From Methanobacterium sp. (GTDB lineage: Archaea > Methanobacteriota > Methanobacteria > Methanobacteriales > Methanobacteriaceae): DNA of 54,404 nucleotides. This document shows positions 45,751 through 54,404 of the stretch, one piece after another. A model generated the notes under the pieces. It was not told the DNA's origin. It made no database searches and saw nothing but the letters and a program-made list of their open reading frames with translations. Numbering within the stretch: the first letter of the stretch is position 1; each line of letters starts with the position of its first letter. The position numbers and the translations under genes are program-made. Where the stretch lies: NCBI GenBank assembly GCA_015661405.1, contig JACWMK010000011.1, positions 1 through 54,404 on the forward strand, in the 5' to 3' direction.

Positions 45751-46512
45751 TTAAATTACTAACGGGCGGAATATTACTACTAAACCTTCTACATTTCCAT
45801 TTTCATCTTTAATAGGTGTAACATTTCCATTTATCTGCCTTTGAGTTCCATCCTTTAATATAAGCATGACAGGATCCAAGGGAAGTACATTAAGCTCTAA
45901 AGAAACATCTCTAGAACCATTTTTAACCCCTAAAACTTTGAATACATCACCTAAATCCATTCCAATTGCATCTTCTTCTATCCATCCAGTTAACTCCTCA
46001 GCAACCGGATTCATAAATTTAACCTGTCTTAATGAGTCTGTAGCAATCACTGCATCACTGATGCTGTTTAACACAGCAGCTAACCATCTCTGATGTTCCC
46101 TCAAACGTTTCTCAGTTATATGACGGTAAAGAGTTATCTCAATAGCCGTATGTAATTCACTTTCTACAAATGGCTTCCTAATAAATCCAAAGGATTCTTT
46201 AAGAATATATCCTGAAGGTTCAGTTATTTTAGCCCGTTGAACAGTGTTTTCATCACTATAAGCTGTAAGAAAAATTACTGGAAGACCAAAACGCCCCCTT
46301 ATTTCTTCTGCAGCATCAATACCATCCATTTCACCTTTTAAATGAATATCCATTAGTACTAGATCAACTTTTTTTTCTTCAACCATTTTAATGGCTGATT
46401 CACCTGATGAAACAATCCCAACTACTTCATAGGTAGCGCTTTCCAGTCCTAATTTAATATGTTCTGCCGTGATTTTTTCATCTTCAACCACAAGAATTTT
46501 AGCATTAGTCAT
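45751..46512 (-). CDS. Response regulator with REC and PAS domains
   Basis: The 253-residue protein has a receiver domain (residues 4-125: VVEDE, phospho-acceptor D55 in VLMDIHLKG, T83 in IFLTAYS) and a PAS domain (about 133-250: VLNSISDAVIATDSL, FMNPVAEELTGW). It has no DNA-binding or kinase domain, so it probably acts by protein contact within a methanogen phosphorelay. The end of the receiver is odd: GYILKESFGFIRKPF looks like a divergent tandem duplication of the GYILKPF motif, giving two candidate conserved lysines (K105, K113). No histidine kinase gene is nearby. Confidence 0.9.
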   Translation of the reverse strand: MTNAKILVVEDEKITAEHIKLGLESATYEVVGIVSSGESAIKMVEEKKVDLVLMDIHLKGEMDGIDAAEEIRGRFGLPVIFLTAYSDENTVQRAKITEPSGYILKESFGFIRKPFVESELHTAIEITLYRHITEKRLREHQRWLAAVLNSISDAVIATDSLRQVKFMNPVAEELTGWIEEDAIGMDLGDVFKVLGVKNGSRDVSLELNVLPLDPVMLILKDGTQRQINGNVTPIKDENGNVEGLVVIFRPLVI

Positions 46513-46699
46513 TTATCTTTCACGATCATTAAATTTAATTAACAATTATTAAAGATTTATTTGAATTTATAAATAGATATAATTAACTAAATTCTTTATT
46601 TAAAATCTATTAAGACAACTTATTCCTATTTTATTTTAATAATGCAAAACATGTGATTTTGGATTTAAACAAAAATTATTAAAATTTAGGCGGATAATT

Positions 46700-48217
46700 T
46701 TATCTTTCAATTAAAATTTTGTTTATTGCATCTAAAACAGCCTCTACACTAGCCATAACTACATCTTCCAATGTAGATCTACCCGAAGCCTTATTTCCTT
46801 CATTATCTCCCATTATGACGAAAACCTCCGCCAAAGCATCGGTGCCCCCAGTTATAGCCTCTATGTTATATTCTTTAAGCTCAATATCAGCAGTTTCACT
46901 CACTAAACTTTGTATAGCATTTATAGCAGCATCTACAGGTCCAACACCAGTTTTAGCTATACTACCCATCTTACCGTTAATATTAAGTTTAACTGTAGCT
47001 GTCGACATTACATTATCACCCGTCATCACAGAAAATCCTTCAAGTTTTACAATCTCTTCTTTAGCTCTACCTAAAATAGTTTCTGACATTGATTTTAAAT
47101 CAGCATCAGTAATACATTTACCCTTATCTCCCAATTTTTTAACCTGATTAAAAACCTGATTAAATTGTTTATTATCCAATTCAATTCCATATTCATCTAA
47201 TTTAGATCTTATAGCATTTGCACCCGTATGCTTTCCCAAAACTATTCTACGCGTATGACCCACTATTTCCGGGGAAATTGGTTCATAAGTCTCTGCTTTC
47301 TGAAGAACACCATGAACATGTATACCTGCTTCATGAGCAAAAGCATTATCTCCTACAATAGCCTTATTAGGGGGCATTTTAACTCCAGTAATCCTAGAAA
47401 CCAATTCTGAAGTACTAACCAAAAACTCAGTTTTCATATCCAATTTAACGCCATATATACTTATAAGAGCCATTATAACTTCTTCCAAAGAAGCATTACC
47501 TGCCCTTTCCCCTAACCCATTAACAGCCACATGTATCTGACTTGCACCGGCTTCAACAGCACTTAATGAGTTAGCAACCGCAAGACCAAAATCATTATGA
47601 CAGTGTACACTAATGGGACTCTTTAAATCTTTTTCAAGTTTAGAAATCAAATAATTCATTGATGCAGGAATCATAACCCCCACAGTATCAGGCACATTTA
47701 CATAATCAACTCCAGCATCTTCAACTGCTAGGTAAACTTCTTTAAGATAATCAAATTCAGTTCTAGTAGCATCTTCTGCTGAGAATTCAACCATTATCCC
47801 ATGATCTTTAATGTATTCAACAGCCTCTACAGACTTATTTAAGATATCAGTTTTACTCATTTTAAGCTTGTATTCTCTATGCAGAGGAGATGTTCCAATA
47901 AATATATGAATGTAATCAATTCCACAATCAATGGCTGCATCTAAATCTTTTTTGAGAGGTCTTGCCAAGCCACATATTTGAGCATTCAATCCTAGTTTAA
48001 GGATTTCTCGAGCTGCTTCTCTTTCACCTTCAGATGAAACAGGGAACCCTACCTCTATTGTATCTACACCAATATTATCTAATTTTTTTGCGATTCTAAT
48101 CTTTTCATCTACTGTCATGGCGACTCCCGGTGTCTGTTCACCATCCCTAAGGGTGGTGTCAAATATTTTAATGGTTTCCGGTAGTTCCATGATTTTTTTA
48201 ACTTCTTCTACATACAT
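46700..48217 (-). CDS. leuA: 2-isopropylmalate synthase (LeuA/CimA family)
   Basis: The 505-residue enzyme has the DRE-TIM barrel (IFDTTLRDGEQTPGV near residue 20, VHCHNDFG, VNGLGERAGN) and the C-terminal leucine-binding regulatory domain (from about residue 385: TATVKLNINGK, GVGPVDAAINAI, ITGGTDALAEVFV). FPVSSEGERE, CGLAR and NVPDTVGV resemble archaeal LeuA more than citramalate synthase CimA or homocitrate synthase AksA, though CimA cannot be excluded. LeuA condenses acetyl-CoA with 2-oxoisovalerate in leucine synthesis. The ATG at 48217 follows GGAGGTC; a TTG at 48238 lies upstream of that site. Confidence 0.85.
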   Translation of the reverse strand: MYVEEVKKIMELPETIKIFDTTLRDGEQTPGVAMTVDEKIRIAKKLDNIGVDTIEVGFPVSSEGEREAAREILKLGLNAQICGLARPLKKDLDAAIDCGIDYIHIFIGTSPLHREYKLKMSKTDILNKSVEAVEYIKDHGIMVEFSAEDATRTEFDYLKEVYLAVEDAGVDYVNVPDTVGVMIPASMNYLISKLEKDLKSPISVHCHNDFGLAVANSLSAVEAGASQIHVAVNGLGERAGNASLEEVIMALISIYGVKLDMKTEFLVSTSELVSRITGVKMPPNKAIVGDNAFAHEAGIHVHGVLQKAETYEPISPEIVGHTRRIVLGKHTGANAIRSKLDEYGIELDNKQFNQVFNQVKKLGDKGKCITDADLKSMSETILGRAKEEIVKLEGFSVMTGDNVMSTATVKLNINGKMGSIAKTGVGPVDAAINAIQSLVSETADIELKEYNIEAITGGTDALAEVFVIMGDNEGNKASGRSTLEDVVMASVEAVLDAINKILIER

Positions 48218-48422
48218 TTTAGGGAAGACCTCCCCCAATATTAAATTAATGACATTTAATGAACCGAGATTTATATTTAATAAAAAACTTATATGAAAAT
48301 TAATTTACATATCCATATTTATTAATTTTTTATTTATTGAGTTTTTTATCAAATTTAATTTTCTTCTTGTAATATTACTAATTTATATTCTTTAATAAAA
48401 CTAGTTTAGTGACTGAATTTTT

Positions 48423-49235
48423 TTAAGTTCCAATGATTAAAGTTAAGAAGTCTCTAAGTCCGGGTGCCAGTCCTAAAATAAATATAGCTAATTTTAACAT
48501 GTTTTTTATGGTTCTATCTTCCACGTAAGTGTCGATAACATAAAGAGCAAATAATATTACAGCTATTTTAAGTGGATACATTACCAATGCAGTGCCAGTT
48601 AAATTAAGAAGTTCATTAGGGAGTACATGCTGTTCACTATATCCATAAAAACTAACAGCTATAAAAGTTGAGCTTGCGTCAAATAAATGAGCCATTAATA
48701 CGCTTAAATTAAATTTATCTGTGATTAAACTCCATTTATTTCTTAATAATATGAAAACTGATGATGATAATAGCCAGACTCCGAGGACTTCGAAAAATGC
48801 AATGAAGTTAATAGGGGTTATGTTAACTATGTTGGGTATGCATAGAGCTATTCCAATAATGAGCATAATGCGTCTATAATCATAACTGGTTTTTCTCTCG
48901 ATGTAAACTGATGTTAAGAGTGCTATAATGGTTATGATTCCAGTTAAAACATATATACCTGGAGTTACCAGTATATAAGTTAAAGGGTAGATTCCATTAT
49001 CCACTAAGGCTCTAGCACTAGATCCGAAGAATATGAATGGTATGATGGGAATTAACAAGTCTTTAGGATCTTTTTTCAAGAATTTAAATAGTTTAATGAT
49101 GAATATTACAATTATACCCAGTATAATCCCGAAGACTACTGTGTTTAAGATAGTATACCCCGGATGGAGGTAAATAAAGTTTTCTCCAATAAATTGGGAT
49201 AATTGTGATAATATATCAAAAGAGTAAAATAACAT
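48423..49235 (-). CDS. DUF63 family membrane protein
   Basis: The 270-residue archaeal membrane protein has about seven or eight hydrophobic helices. Family landmarks include FIYLHPGYTILNT, FFGSSARALVDNGIYP, HLFDASSTFIAV and LRDFLTLIIGT. DUF63 is known almost only from archaea and has no assigned function; conserved polar residues within the membrane suggest an enzyme or transporter. It lies between leuA and a PHP-domain gene on the same strand with its own spacing of 115 bp or more. Confidence 0.88.
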   Translation of the reverse strand: MLFYSFDILSQLSQFIGENFIYLHPGYTILNTVVFGIILGIIVIFIIKLFKFLKKDPKDLLIPIIPFIFFGSSARALVDNGIYPLTYILVTPGIYVLTGIITIIALLTSVYIERKTSYDYRRIMLIIGIALCIPNIVNITPINFIAFFEVLGVWLLSSSVFILLRNKWSLITDKFNLSVLMAHLFDASSTFIAVSFYGYSEQHVLPNELLNLTGTALVMYPLKIAVILFALYVIDTYVEDRTIKNMLKLAIFILGLAPGLRDFLTLIIGT

Positions 49236-49350
49236 ATAATTCTAATCTGAAATTTCTAATACTAATTATATATTATACAAGTTTAAGGGTAAAATTAATA
49301 AAATCTAAAATAATATCTATTATTTCAAAAAAAATTATATTACTAACATT

Positions 49351-50007
49351 TTAAGCTCTTCTAATCTTCTTTTTAATAACTTCCTTCATTATAAGTGGCA
49401 AAGGTGTCCTACTACCTAAAACATTTGTTTTACCTGATAATATCCCTTTAATAATACCTTCTACTGAGAATTCAGCTTCTAATTCTGTTACACAACTGCC
49501 AATTGCACCAAGAAAATGAGCATCACTAGAGCCGATTTTAGGAATCCCTCTTTTCTCTGCAAGCCTCTTAGCCCTCCAATTAGAGTATCCAAAAATGTAT
49601 CTGGAATTGAGGGTTTCAATAGCATCAATATCTAAATTTTTAACGTAACCACAGAGTCCTTCTCTGTACCTCACAAACGGATGAGGAGCTATAGCTATTC
49701 CTCCTTGACTCCTGATTTTATCAATAGTCTCTTCAGGAGATAACCCTTTCTCTATCTCATGGGTTATTCCCAAAGCTACAATATGTCCTTTATTTGTAGT
49801 AACTTCCATGGCAGGTATCACAATAAAATCATCTGAATCTTTTACTTCCCTCATGGCCACTATTGAACCCTTTAAAGTATTATGATCGGCTATTGCAATA
49901 GCATCCAAACCAATCTCCTTAGATTTTCTTATAATATCCTCTGGTGATGCTGTAGCATCTCCAGAGTATTTACTGTGTATATGTGGATCCATTATCATTT
50001 TAATCAT
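49351..50007 (-). CDS. PHP-domain metal-dependent phosphoesterase
   Basis: The 218-residue protein has the PHP metal motifs: DPHIHSKYSGD near residue 7, IADHNTLKG, PAMEVTT, IAPHPFVRYR and IGSSDAHFLG. These give the His/Asp set for a trinuclear metal site. The family includes histidinol phosphatase and nucleotide phosphoesterases; without flanking domains the substrate is unknown. AAGGGA lies seven bases before the ATG. It is 69 bp after the DUF1786 gene on the same strand, a possible operon. Confidence 0.88.
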   Translation of the reverse strand: MIKMIMDPHIHSKYSGDATASPEDIIRKSKEIGLDAIAIADHNTLKGSIVAMREVKDSDDFIVIPAMEVTTNKGHIVALGITHEIEKGLSPEETIDKIRSQGGIAIAPHPFVRYREGLCGYVKNLDIDAIETLNSRYIFGYSNWRAKRLAEKRGIPKIGSSDAHFLGAIGSCVTELEAEFSVEGIIKGILSGKTNVLGSRTPLPLIMKEVIKKKIRRA

Positions 50008-50076
50008 AGCATATTCCCTTAAATTATTTTATTTAAAATAAAAATAAAAAAAAATATTATAAAAATTATACAAAAT

Positions 50077-51117
50077 TTAATATTCTCCTTCATGATTTTT
50101 TTTATAATTAATTGCATTTATAATTCCTGCAGGTCCAGCCATCATCACATCTCCTGCCGGAGTGGCGTAATGTACCTTAAAATCTGTTTTTTGAAGGATT
50201 TTCCGCTTCGGTCCAGTAGCAACAACGCATTCGAATCCATCAATTGCCTCTGCTATCCAAGCCCCATGACCTCCATCTCCATGTATCTGCTCATGAGTTA
50301 ATATACCCAAAGCTAGTTTTTCCATATAATTTATTAATTTGTTAGGCGTTAACATTCCCGTGTGGTGTTCGAAAACACCTGAAATTTTACCCTCAAAAAC
50401 AGAAGCTGCTAAAGTATGGCCATTTCCAATATCTAAAGCAATATAACTATCTAAATTTTTAACATAATCATCACAAGTAATTCCACATATGGCTGCAAAT
50501 TTTGAATCCATTAAAACTGTATTATATCCCTTAAGGGTTTTCAAAACTGCATTCATCCGAGTAAAATAATTTGGAACTGAACTAAAATATACAAATTCTT
50601 CAGGTTTACGGGGAATGTCTAGTTTTTCTTTTATTTTCATGAAACGAAAGTTTCTATTACCCATACCAGGCATAAAACCATGATCCTGTACTGCAACACC
50701 TATATAATCGAATTCCAATTCCACATCAAATTGATTGAATGCTTCTTTTATAGCGTTTAAATCAACATCTTTAAGTTTCATTTCAGATATATCAGGATTT
50801 TTTTCATCATTCGGAGTTATCTGAACACCTAACGATTCAACAAGATTTAGATTATCATTTATTGTTCTAGCAGCGTCTTCAGTCATGATGACTTTGTATC
50901 CTTTTTTTAAATGATTTTTTATAGCAGCATTGACGGAACCTCCACCCATGGTTTCACCGCTTAAAAAAAGATCATTTTTATGTTTACGTATTCTCTCAGC
51001 AAATATCCGGGTTGGTGAGGGTAATACCATTTTAGATGAGTTTTCTATTGATTCATCTGAATCATAGAGCATTATATCTTGGGTTCCTGAACCCACATCT
51101 ATTGACAAAATCTTCAT
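50077..51117 (-). CDS. DUF1786 family protein (ASKHA-like, putative activating-enzyme relative)
   Basis: The 346-residue protein starts with MKILSIDVGSGTQDIMLY and has a second phosphate-type segment, YIALDIGNGHTLAASV, consistent with an actin-like ATPase fold. DUF1786 proteins are sometimes labelled 'pyruvate formate-lyase activating enzyme-like', but no radical-SAM CxxxCxxC motif is present, so that name is not supported here. HHTGMLTP and GDGGHGAW are other conserved stretches. It diverges from trpB2 across 251 bp that hold two TRP boxes. Confidence 0.82.
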   Translation of the reverse strand: MKILSIDVGSGTQDIMLYDSDESIENSSKMVLPSPTRIFAERIRKHKNDLFLSGETMGGGSVNAAIKNHLKKGYKVIMTEDAARTINDNLNLVESLGVQITPNDEKNPDISEMKLKDVDLNAIKEAFNQFDVELEFDYIGVAVQDHGFMPGMGNRNFRFMKIKEKLDIPRKPEEFVYFSSVPNYFTRMNAVLKTLKGYNTVLMDSKFAAICGITCDDYVKNLDSYIALDIGNGHTLAASVFEGKISGVFEHHTGMLTPNKLINYMEKLALGILTHEQIHGDGGHGAWIAEAIDGFECVVATGPKRKILQKTDFKVHYATPAGDVMMAGPAGIINAINYKKNHEGEY

Positions 51118-51235
51118 GTTAATATAATTGTTCTTAATTATTATATTAAATCAATTAATTAAAAATAAGATATCATATTAATATTTTATAAATTAATTAC
51201 AATTTTTATTTTAATTCAAAGAATTTTAGTTATAA

Positions 51236-51251
51236 TGTACAAATGTGTACA
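51236..51251. promoter_or_regulatory. Two TRP boxes (TGTACA) upstream of trpB2
   Basis: TGTACA occurs at 51236-51241 and 51246-51251, start-to-start 10 bp, so both lie on one helix face. In Methanothermobacter the TrpY repressor binds TGTACA boxes at the trp operon and at trpB2. A TATA-like TTATATATA at 51282-51290 follows about 30 bp downstream and about 80 bp before the trpB2 ATG. Placement upstream of this TATA, rather than over it, could mean another start (TATA-like TTTTATAA near 51184) or a different mode of control. Confidence 0.7.
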
Positions 51252-51368
51252 ATAAAGGTTTTAAATTAGTATAAAAATTAGTTATATATACTCAAAACTA
51301 TGTTCGATTCTATAACTATCTTAAAATAGAATTAATAAATTATAAAAAATTAGAAAAAAAGTGATTTC

Positions 51369-52664
51369 ATGTATAAAGTTACCTTACCCGAGAAGGATGT
51401 TCCAAAAAAATGGTATAATATAGTGGCCGATTTACCCGTAGAACCACCTATGCCCTCACAAACAGAAGACGGGAAACAACTGGAAAATCTACCAAAAATA
51501 TTTTCTAAAGGCGTTTTAGAACAAGAAATGTCCGCTGAAAGATGGATTAAAATCCCTAAAGAAATTAGAAATGTTTATAAGAAAGTAGGTCGACCCAATC
51601 CTCTATTCCGAGCTAAAGGTTTAGAAGAATATCTAGACACTCCCGCTAAAATATATTACAAACGAGAAGATTTATCACCCACCGGCAGTCACAAACTTAA
51701 CACCGCCATCGCCCAAGCATATTATGCTAAACAAGATGGAATAGAAAGATTAACAACCGAAACAGGTGCCGGGCAATGGGGATCAGCATTATGCCTAGCC
51801 TGCTGTCTGTTAGACATGGAATGTACAGTTTATATGGTCAACGTATCCTTCAAGCAAAAACCATACCGAAAAACCATCATGCAACTGTATAATGGAAAAG
51901 TAATACCTTCACCTAGTAACCACACGGAATTTGGTAAGACAATGCTCAAAGAAAATCCCAACCATCCCGGTTCACTAGGTATAGCAATATCAGAGGCCAT
52001 AGAAGATGCATTAAAAGATGAAAAAGTTTACTACTCACTGGGCAGTGTATTAAACCATGTAATGCTGCATCAAACCATCATAGGATTAGAAACTCAGAAA
52101 CAATTGGAAAAAATCGAGGAAACACCTGATATAATGGTTGGATGTGTAGGTGGCGGAAGTAATTTCGCAGGCTCAACTTTCCCCTTCATTAAAGATAAGA
52201 TAAATGGTGATTTAGATTGTCGATTCATTGCAGCTGAACCATCATCTTGCCCTACCCTCACCCAGGGAGAATACAAATACGATTTTGGAGATACTGCTGG
52301 TTTAACACCTCTCATCAAAATGTACACTTTAGGACATGACTTTATTCCACCATCAGTCCATGCAGGAGGCCTACGATACCATGGAATGGCACCATTAGTG
52401 GCATTACTTGCACATGAAAAAATCATAGAATCACGTAGCGTAAGCCAAATAAATGTTTTCGAGAGTAACCAGATATTCGCACGAACAGAAGGAGTAATAC
52501 CCGCCCCAGAAACAGGACATGCAATTAAAATTGGAATAGACGAAGCCATTAAATGCAAAAAAGCTGGAGAAGATAAAAACATAGTCATTAACTTCTCAGG
52601 ACATGGTTTATTGGATCTACAGGGATATGATGACTTCCTAGAAGGAAAGTTAACTGATGAGTAA
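51369..52664 (+). CDS. trpB2: Tryptophan synthase beta chain 2
   Basis: TrpB2 joins indole and serine to tryptophan with PLP. The 431-residue length, RPNPLFRAKGLEE, the PLP lysine K109 in SPTGSHKLNTA, TTETGAGQWGSAL and the phosphate-binding GCVGGGSN are all present. The extended N-terminus (KWYNIVADLP) and the stand-alone position away from trpA mark the TrpB2 subgroup, which works as an indole-salvage enzyme. The gene follows a promoter with two TRP boxes. A nearby GTGAT site precedes the ATG. Confidence 0.95.
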   Translation: MYKVTLPEKDVPKKWYNIVADLPVEPPMPSQTEDGKQLENLPKIFSKGVLEQEMSAERWIKIPKEIRNVYKKVGRPNPLFRAKGLEEYLDTPAKIYYKREDLSPTGSHKLNTAIAQAYYAKQDGIERLTTETGAGQWGSALCLACCLLDMECTVYMVNVSFKQKPYRKTIMQLYNGKVIPSPSNHTEFGKTMLKENPNHPGSLGIAISEAIEDALKDEKVYYSLGSVLNHVMLHQTIIGLETQKQLEKIEETPDIMVGCVGGGSNFAGSTFPFIKDKINGDLDCRFIAAEPSSCPTLTQGEYKYDFGDTAGLTPLIKMYTLGHDFIPPSVHAGGLRYHGMAPLVALLAHEKIIESRSVSQINVFESNQIFARTEGVIPAPETGHAIKIGIDEAIKCKKAGEDKNIVINFSGHGLLDLQGYDDFLEGKLTDE

Positions 52665-52862
52665 ATTCATTTATAGTAAAAAGTAATTTTTTAACACTTA
52701 TTAAAATGAATTTTTTTACTATTTTTTTTTAATTCAATTAAAAAAAAGATTTAAATTTAAAATACATTTTTAGAATGAGTGTATTTCTTAACGTATACTT
52801 TTATTTTTTACTTCAAATTTATATAAATTTCCTTAATCATTCTTCATTTTTTCTCAAATTTT

Positions 52863-53160
52863 TTAAGTTGTATATTCTCCTTCATCTATGATGTCATAGA
52901 TATGTTTCATTCTATCAACAGCCCACATAAGTAAATTTCAAAATCGAAAGATGTTCTTTTACTTGTTACTTACTAACAGATTCTCCGAGTTCTTTCATTA
53001 AACTTTCAGTTGTATTGTTTCAGTATGCATCAGGTGACATTATAGGGGCTTTTATTTAAAATGGATTAATATGGTCTATGATTTTAATCCGTTCATAAAT
53101 TCCCTGATAATTGTAACTACTCTGGAACCGTTTTTTGTACACAACGCATTTAATTAGCTG
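52863..53160 (-). pseudogene. Decayed gene in the 721-bp gap 52665-53385
   Basis: On the minus strand a protein-like stretch reads YKKRFQSSYNYQGIYERIK, then SPDAY-stop-NNTTESLMKELGESVSK-stop-QVKEHLSILKF in one frame. After a frameshift it reads LMWAVDRMKHIYDIIDEGEY-TT to a TAA at 52863-52865. At least three stops and one shift break it. The composition (KxLGxSVS, RMKHIYD) is clearly coding-derived, perhaps the end of a transposase or a HEPN-like protein, but the family is not recognised. The rest of the gap is AT-rich spacer. Confidence 0.55.
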
Positions 53161-53385
53161 TTAAAAATGTCCGTTTACTATATATCCATTCTACCGACTA
53201 TTACTTTAAGTTAAAATTAAGAATAAAATTTCAACTATAATAAGGTTTTCTTTTTATTTTTTTAGTAAAAGTTTATATCACTTTTTTAAATTAAGAGAAA
53301 TATGAAGAAAGTTATGAAAATAATTTCAGTTAATATTTGGTAATAAATTTTATAATTTTTATATATATCTGAATGAGTGTGAAAG

Positions 53386-53985
53386 ATGAATAAGAGTTAT
53401 TTTTCTATAATAGTCGCTTTAATTTTAATAGTCGCTCTGATTGCAGTGTTTACAGGGGTATTCTATCCCCACCACAGTGGAAACCAAACTAATACATCTA
53501 ATAATAATACTACATATATACCAAACAATACTTACTCAGCAAATGGACTGACATTTAACTACCCAGCTGATTGGAAACAAATATCGAATCTCGATAGTCC
53601 TAGTAGATGGGGTTATGGAGACCCTATAGTAGCATACTATCAACCAATTGGCAATGGCAGTGAAGATTATATTGAAACTTATTTTTACATAAAACAGCGA
53701 AATGTGGGGTCGCTAGATGAGATGCTCAGCGATTATAGGAGTGATATTGCAGCTATTGGCCAAACAGAAGTTTCAGAGCGAAACATCACCGTTAATGGGA
53801 TGAAAGCAGTGGAACTCATTAAGACATGGCGTAATGGTAATATACAATACATGGCCCTGACTGTACACATCGAAGCCGTTCCCGGGTCCAAATATTATAG
53901 AATTGGATGTGTAGTCCCAGCTAGTGAATATAACGCCACCCTACCTAAATTCGAAATGGTTGTAAACAGCTTTAAACCCCAATAA
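53386..53985 (+). CDS. PsbP-like secreted/membrane-anchored protein
   Basis: The 199-residue protein has one N-terminal hydrophobic segment (FSIIVALILIVALIAVFTG) followed by an Asn/Thr-rich linker with NxT sites, so it is exported and probably anchored. Residues about 50-198 resemble the PsbP-like domain common in Methanobacteriales: ANGLTFNYPADWKQ, then EVSERNITVNGMKAVEL, then FEMVVNSFKP. The function of archaeal members is unknown. A GAGTGTGAAAG segment lies just upstream of the ATG. Confidence 0.8.
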   Translation: MNKSYFSIIVALILIVALIAVFTGVFYPHHSGNQTNTSNNNTTYIPNNTYSANGLTFNYPADWKQISNLDSPSRWGYGDPIVAYYQPIGNGSEDYIETYFYIKQRNVGSLDEMLSDYRSDIAAIGQTEVSERNITVNGMKAVELIKTWRNGNIQYMALTVHIEAVPGSKYYRIGCVVPASEYNATLPKFEMVVNSFKPQ

Positions 53986-54404
53986 TATAAAAATAACCCT
54001 AATGGTCCGAGAGGTGCTATTAACGTCAATATTCATGTAATGTAATACTAAACAATCCACCTTAAAGTGTAATTTTATGACAGATATTAAATTAGTAGAT
54101 ACTAAAACAGGTTTAGCATACTTAGTGATACAGGAACATTAAGACTGTCCTAAATCATCCTATTTTTTTTAAAAAAAAATTATTCATTATTATTAAAAAT
54201 TCTATAATATTCTTATTTTTGGAAATTATTAAAAGAATAAAACATTATAATGCTCTTTTTTTTTATTAAAAAAAATTCTTATTAAATAATATTTTAAGCT
54301 TTTTTTACAAAAAATCTATCGAAAAACAAAGTTTTGATGATATCCAAAAAAGTTTTTTTTAAAAAAATTTTTAACAAGTTTCTAGTACATTAATTAACTA
54401 AAAC
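53986..54404. other. Window-end spacer with one short frame
   Basis: The last 419 bp contain long A- and T-runs. One short frame at 54077-54142 (ATG to TAA, 21 residues, MTDIKLVDTKTGLAYLVIQE) is protein-like but has no strong ribosome site and no recognised family. It may be a truncated gene start. Nothing else is visible. Confidence 0.3.

Noticed and set aside
50077..51117. Radical-SAM activating enzyme
   Set aside because: The DUF1786 label is sometimes tied to pyruvate formate-lyase activating enzyme, but no CxxxCxxC motif is present; the visible motifs are ASKHA-like.

Overview
The window is a stretch of archaeal chromosome from an AT-rich, hydrogenotrophic methanogen of the order Methanobacteriales (Methanobacterium or Methanobrevibacter-like). 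The evidence is the gene content: cfbD of coenzyme F430 synthesis, thiol:fumarate reductase TfrA, Get3/ArsA, Alba, CTP-dependent riboflavin kinase, a DUF63 membrane protein, TrpB2 and an archaeal LeuRS. It is supported by GGTGAT/GAGGTG-type ribosome binding sites, several TTG/GTG starts and a TrpY-type TGTACA box. A methanol methyltransferase locus (mtaA, mtaB, mtaC and a corrinoid activase) says the organism can probably also reduce methanol.

Layout. 1-4.7 kb: end of an unknown gene, a stand-alone encapsulated-ferritin-like protein, leuS, cutA, nadE. 5-16.9 kb: get3, cbiE, a YchF-type GTPase, a FAD dehydrogenase, sfsA, then a rightward run cfbD, sugar nucleotidyltransferase-cupin, hisH, an AIR-synthase-like protein, an alpha/alpha-barrel protein and a PAP2-like membrane protein. 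17-22.9 kb: the methanol locus, with an unrecognised gene on the opposite strand between mtaA and mtaBC. 23.2-31 kb: tRNA-Arg(GCG), tfrA, a frameshifted endonuclease V gene, ribK, ribB, an unknown SHOCT-like protein, an amidotransferase/ATPase with CobB/CobQ domains in reversed order, and gatA. 31-38.2 kb: two tandem UbiA prenyltransferases, a small membrane protein, an ornithine cyclodeaminase/alanine dehydrogenase family enzyme, 1.7 kb without a convincing gene (but with a GC-richer foldable segment), a HAD phosphatase and a gene relic. 38.2-44.7 kb: a DUF362 ferredoxin protein, a TIM-barrel protein that seems to start with ATA, and a PadR / ABC exporter / beta-propeller set behind a perfect inverted repeat. 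45-54.4 kb: Alba, an orphan response regulator, leuA, DUF63, PHP and DUF1786 proteins, trpB2 with two TRP boxes, a decayed gene and a PsbP-like secreted protein.

How the genes fit together. MtaB moves the methyl group of methanol to the corrinoid of MtaC, MtaA moves it on to coenzyme M, and the RamA-like activase reduces oxidised corrinoid with ATP. CbiE makes the corrin ring, while CfbD makes the F430 used by methyl-CoM reductase. TfrA couples the CoM/CoB thiols to succinate formation. The remainder is mostly biosynthesis (NAD, riboflavin/FMN, Leu, His, Trp), translation (LeuRS, GatA, tRNA-Arg) and envelope or export functions.

No wholly new multi-gene defence or mobile system was found: no CRISPR array, intact transposase or phage gene is visible. 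The points most worth following are the unrecognised gene inside the methanol locus, the ATA start, the endonuclease V lesions, the ferritin-like protein without a neighbouring shell gene, the permuted amidotransferase, the PadR operator, the TRP boxes and the candidate RNA in the 1.7-kb gap.
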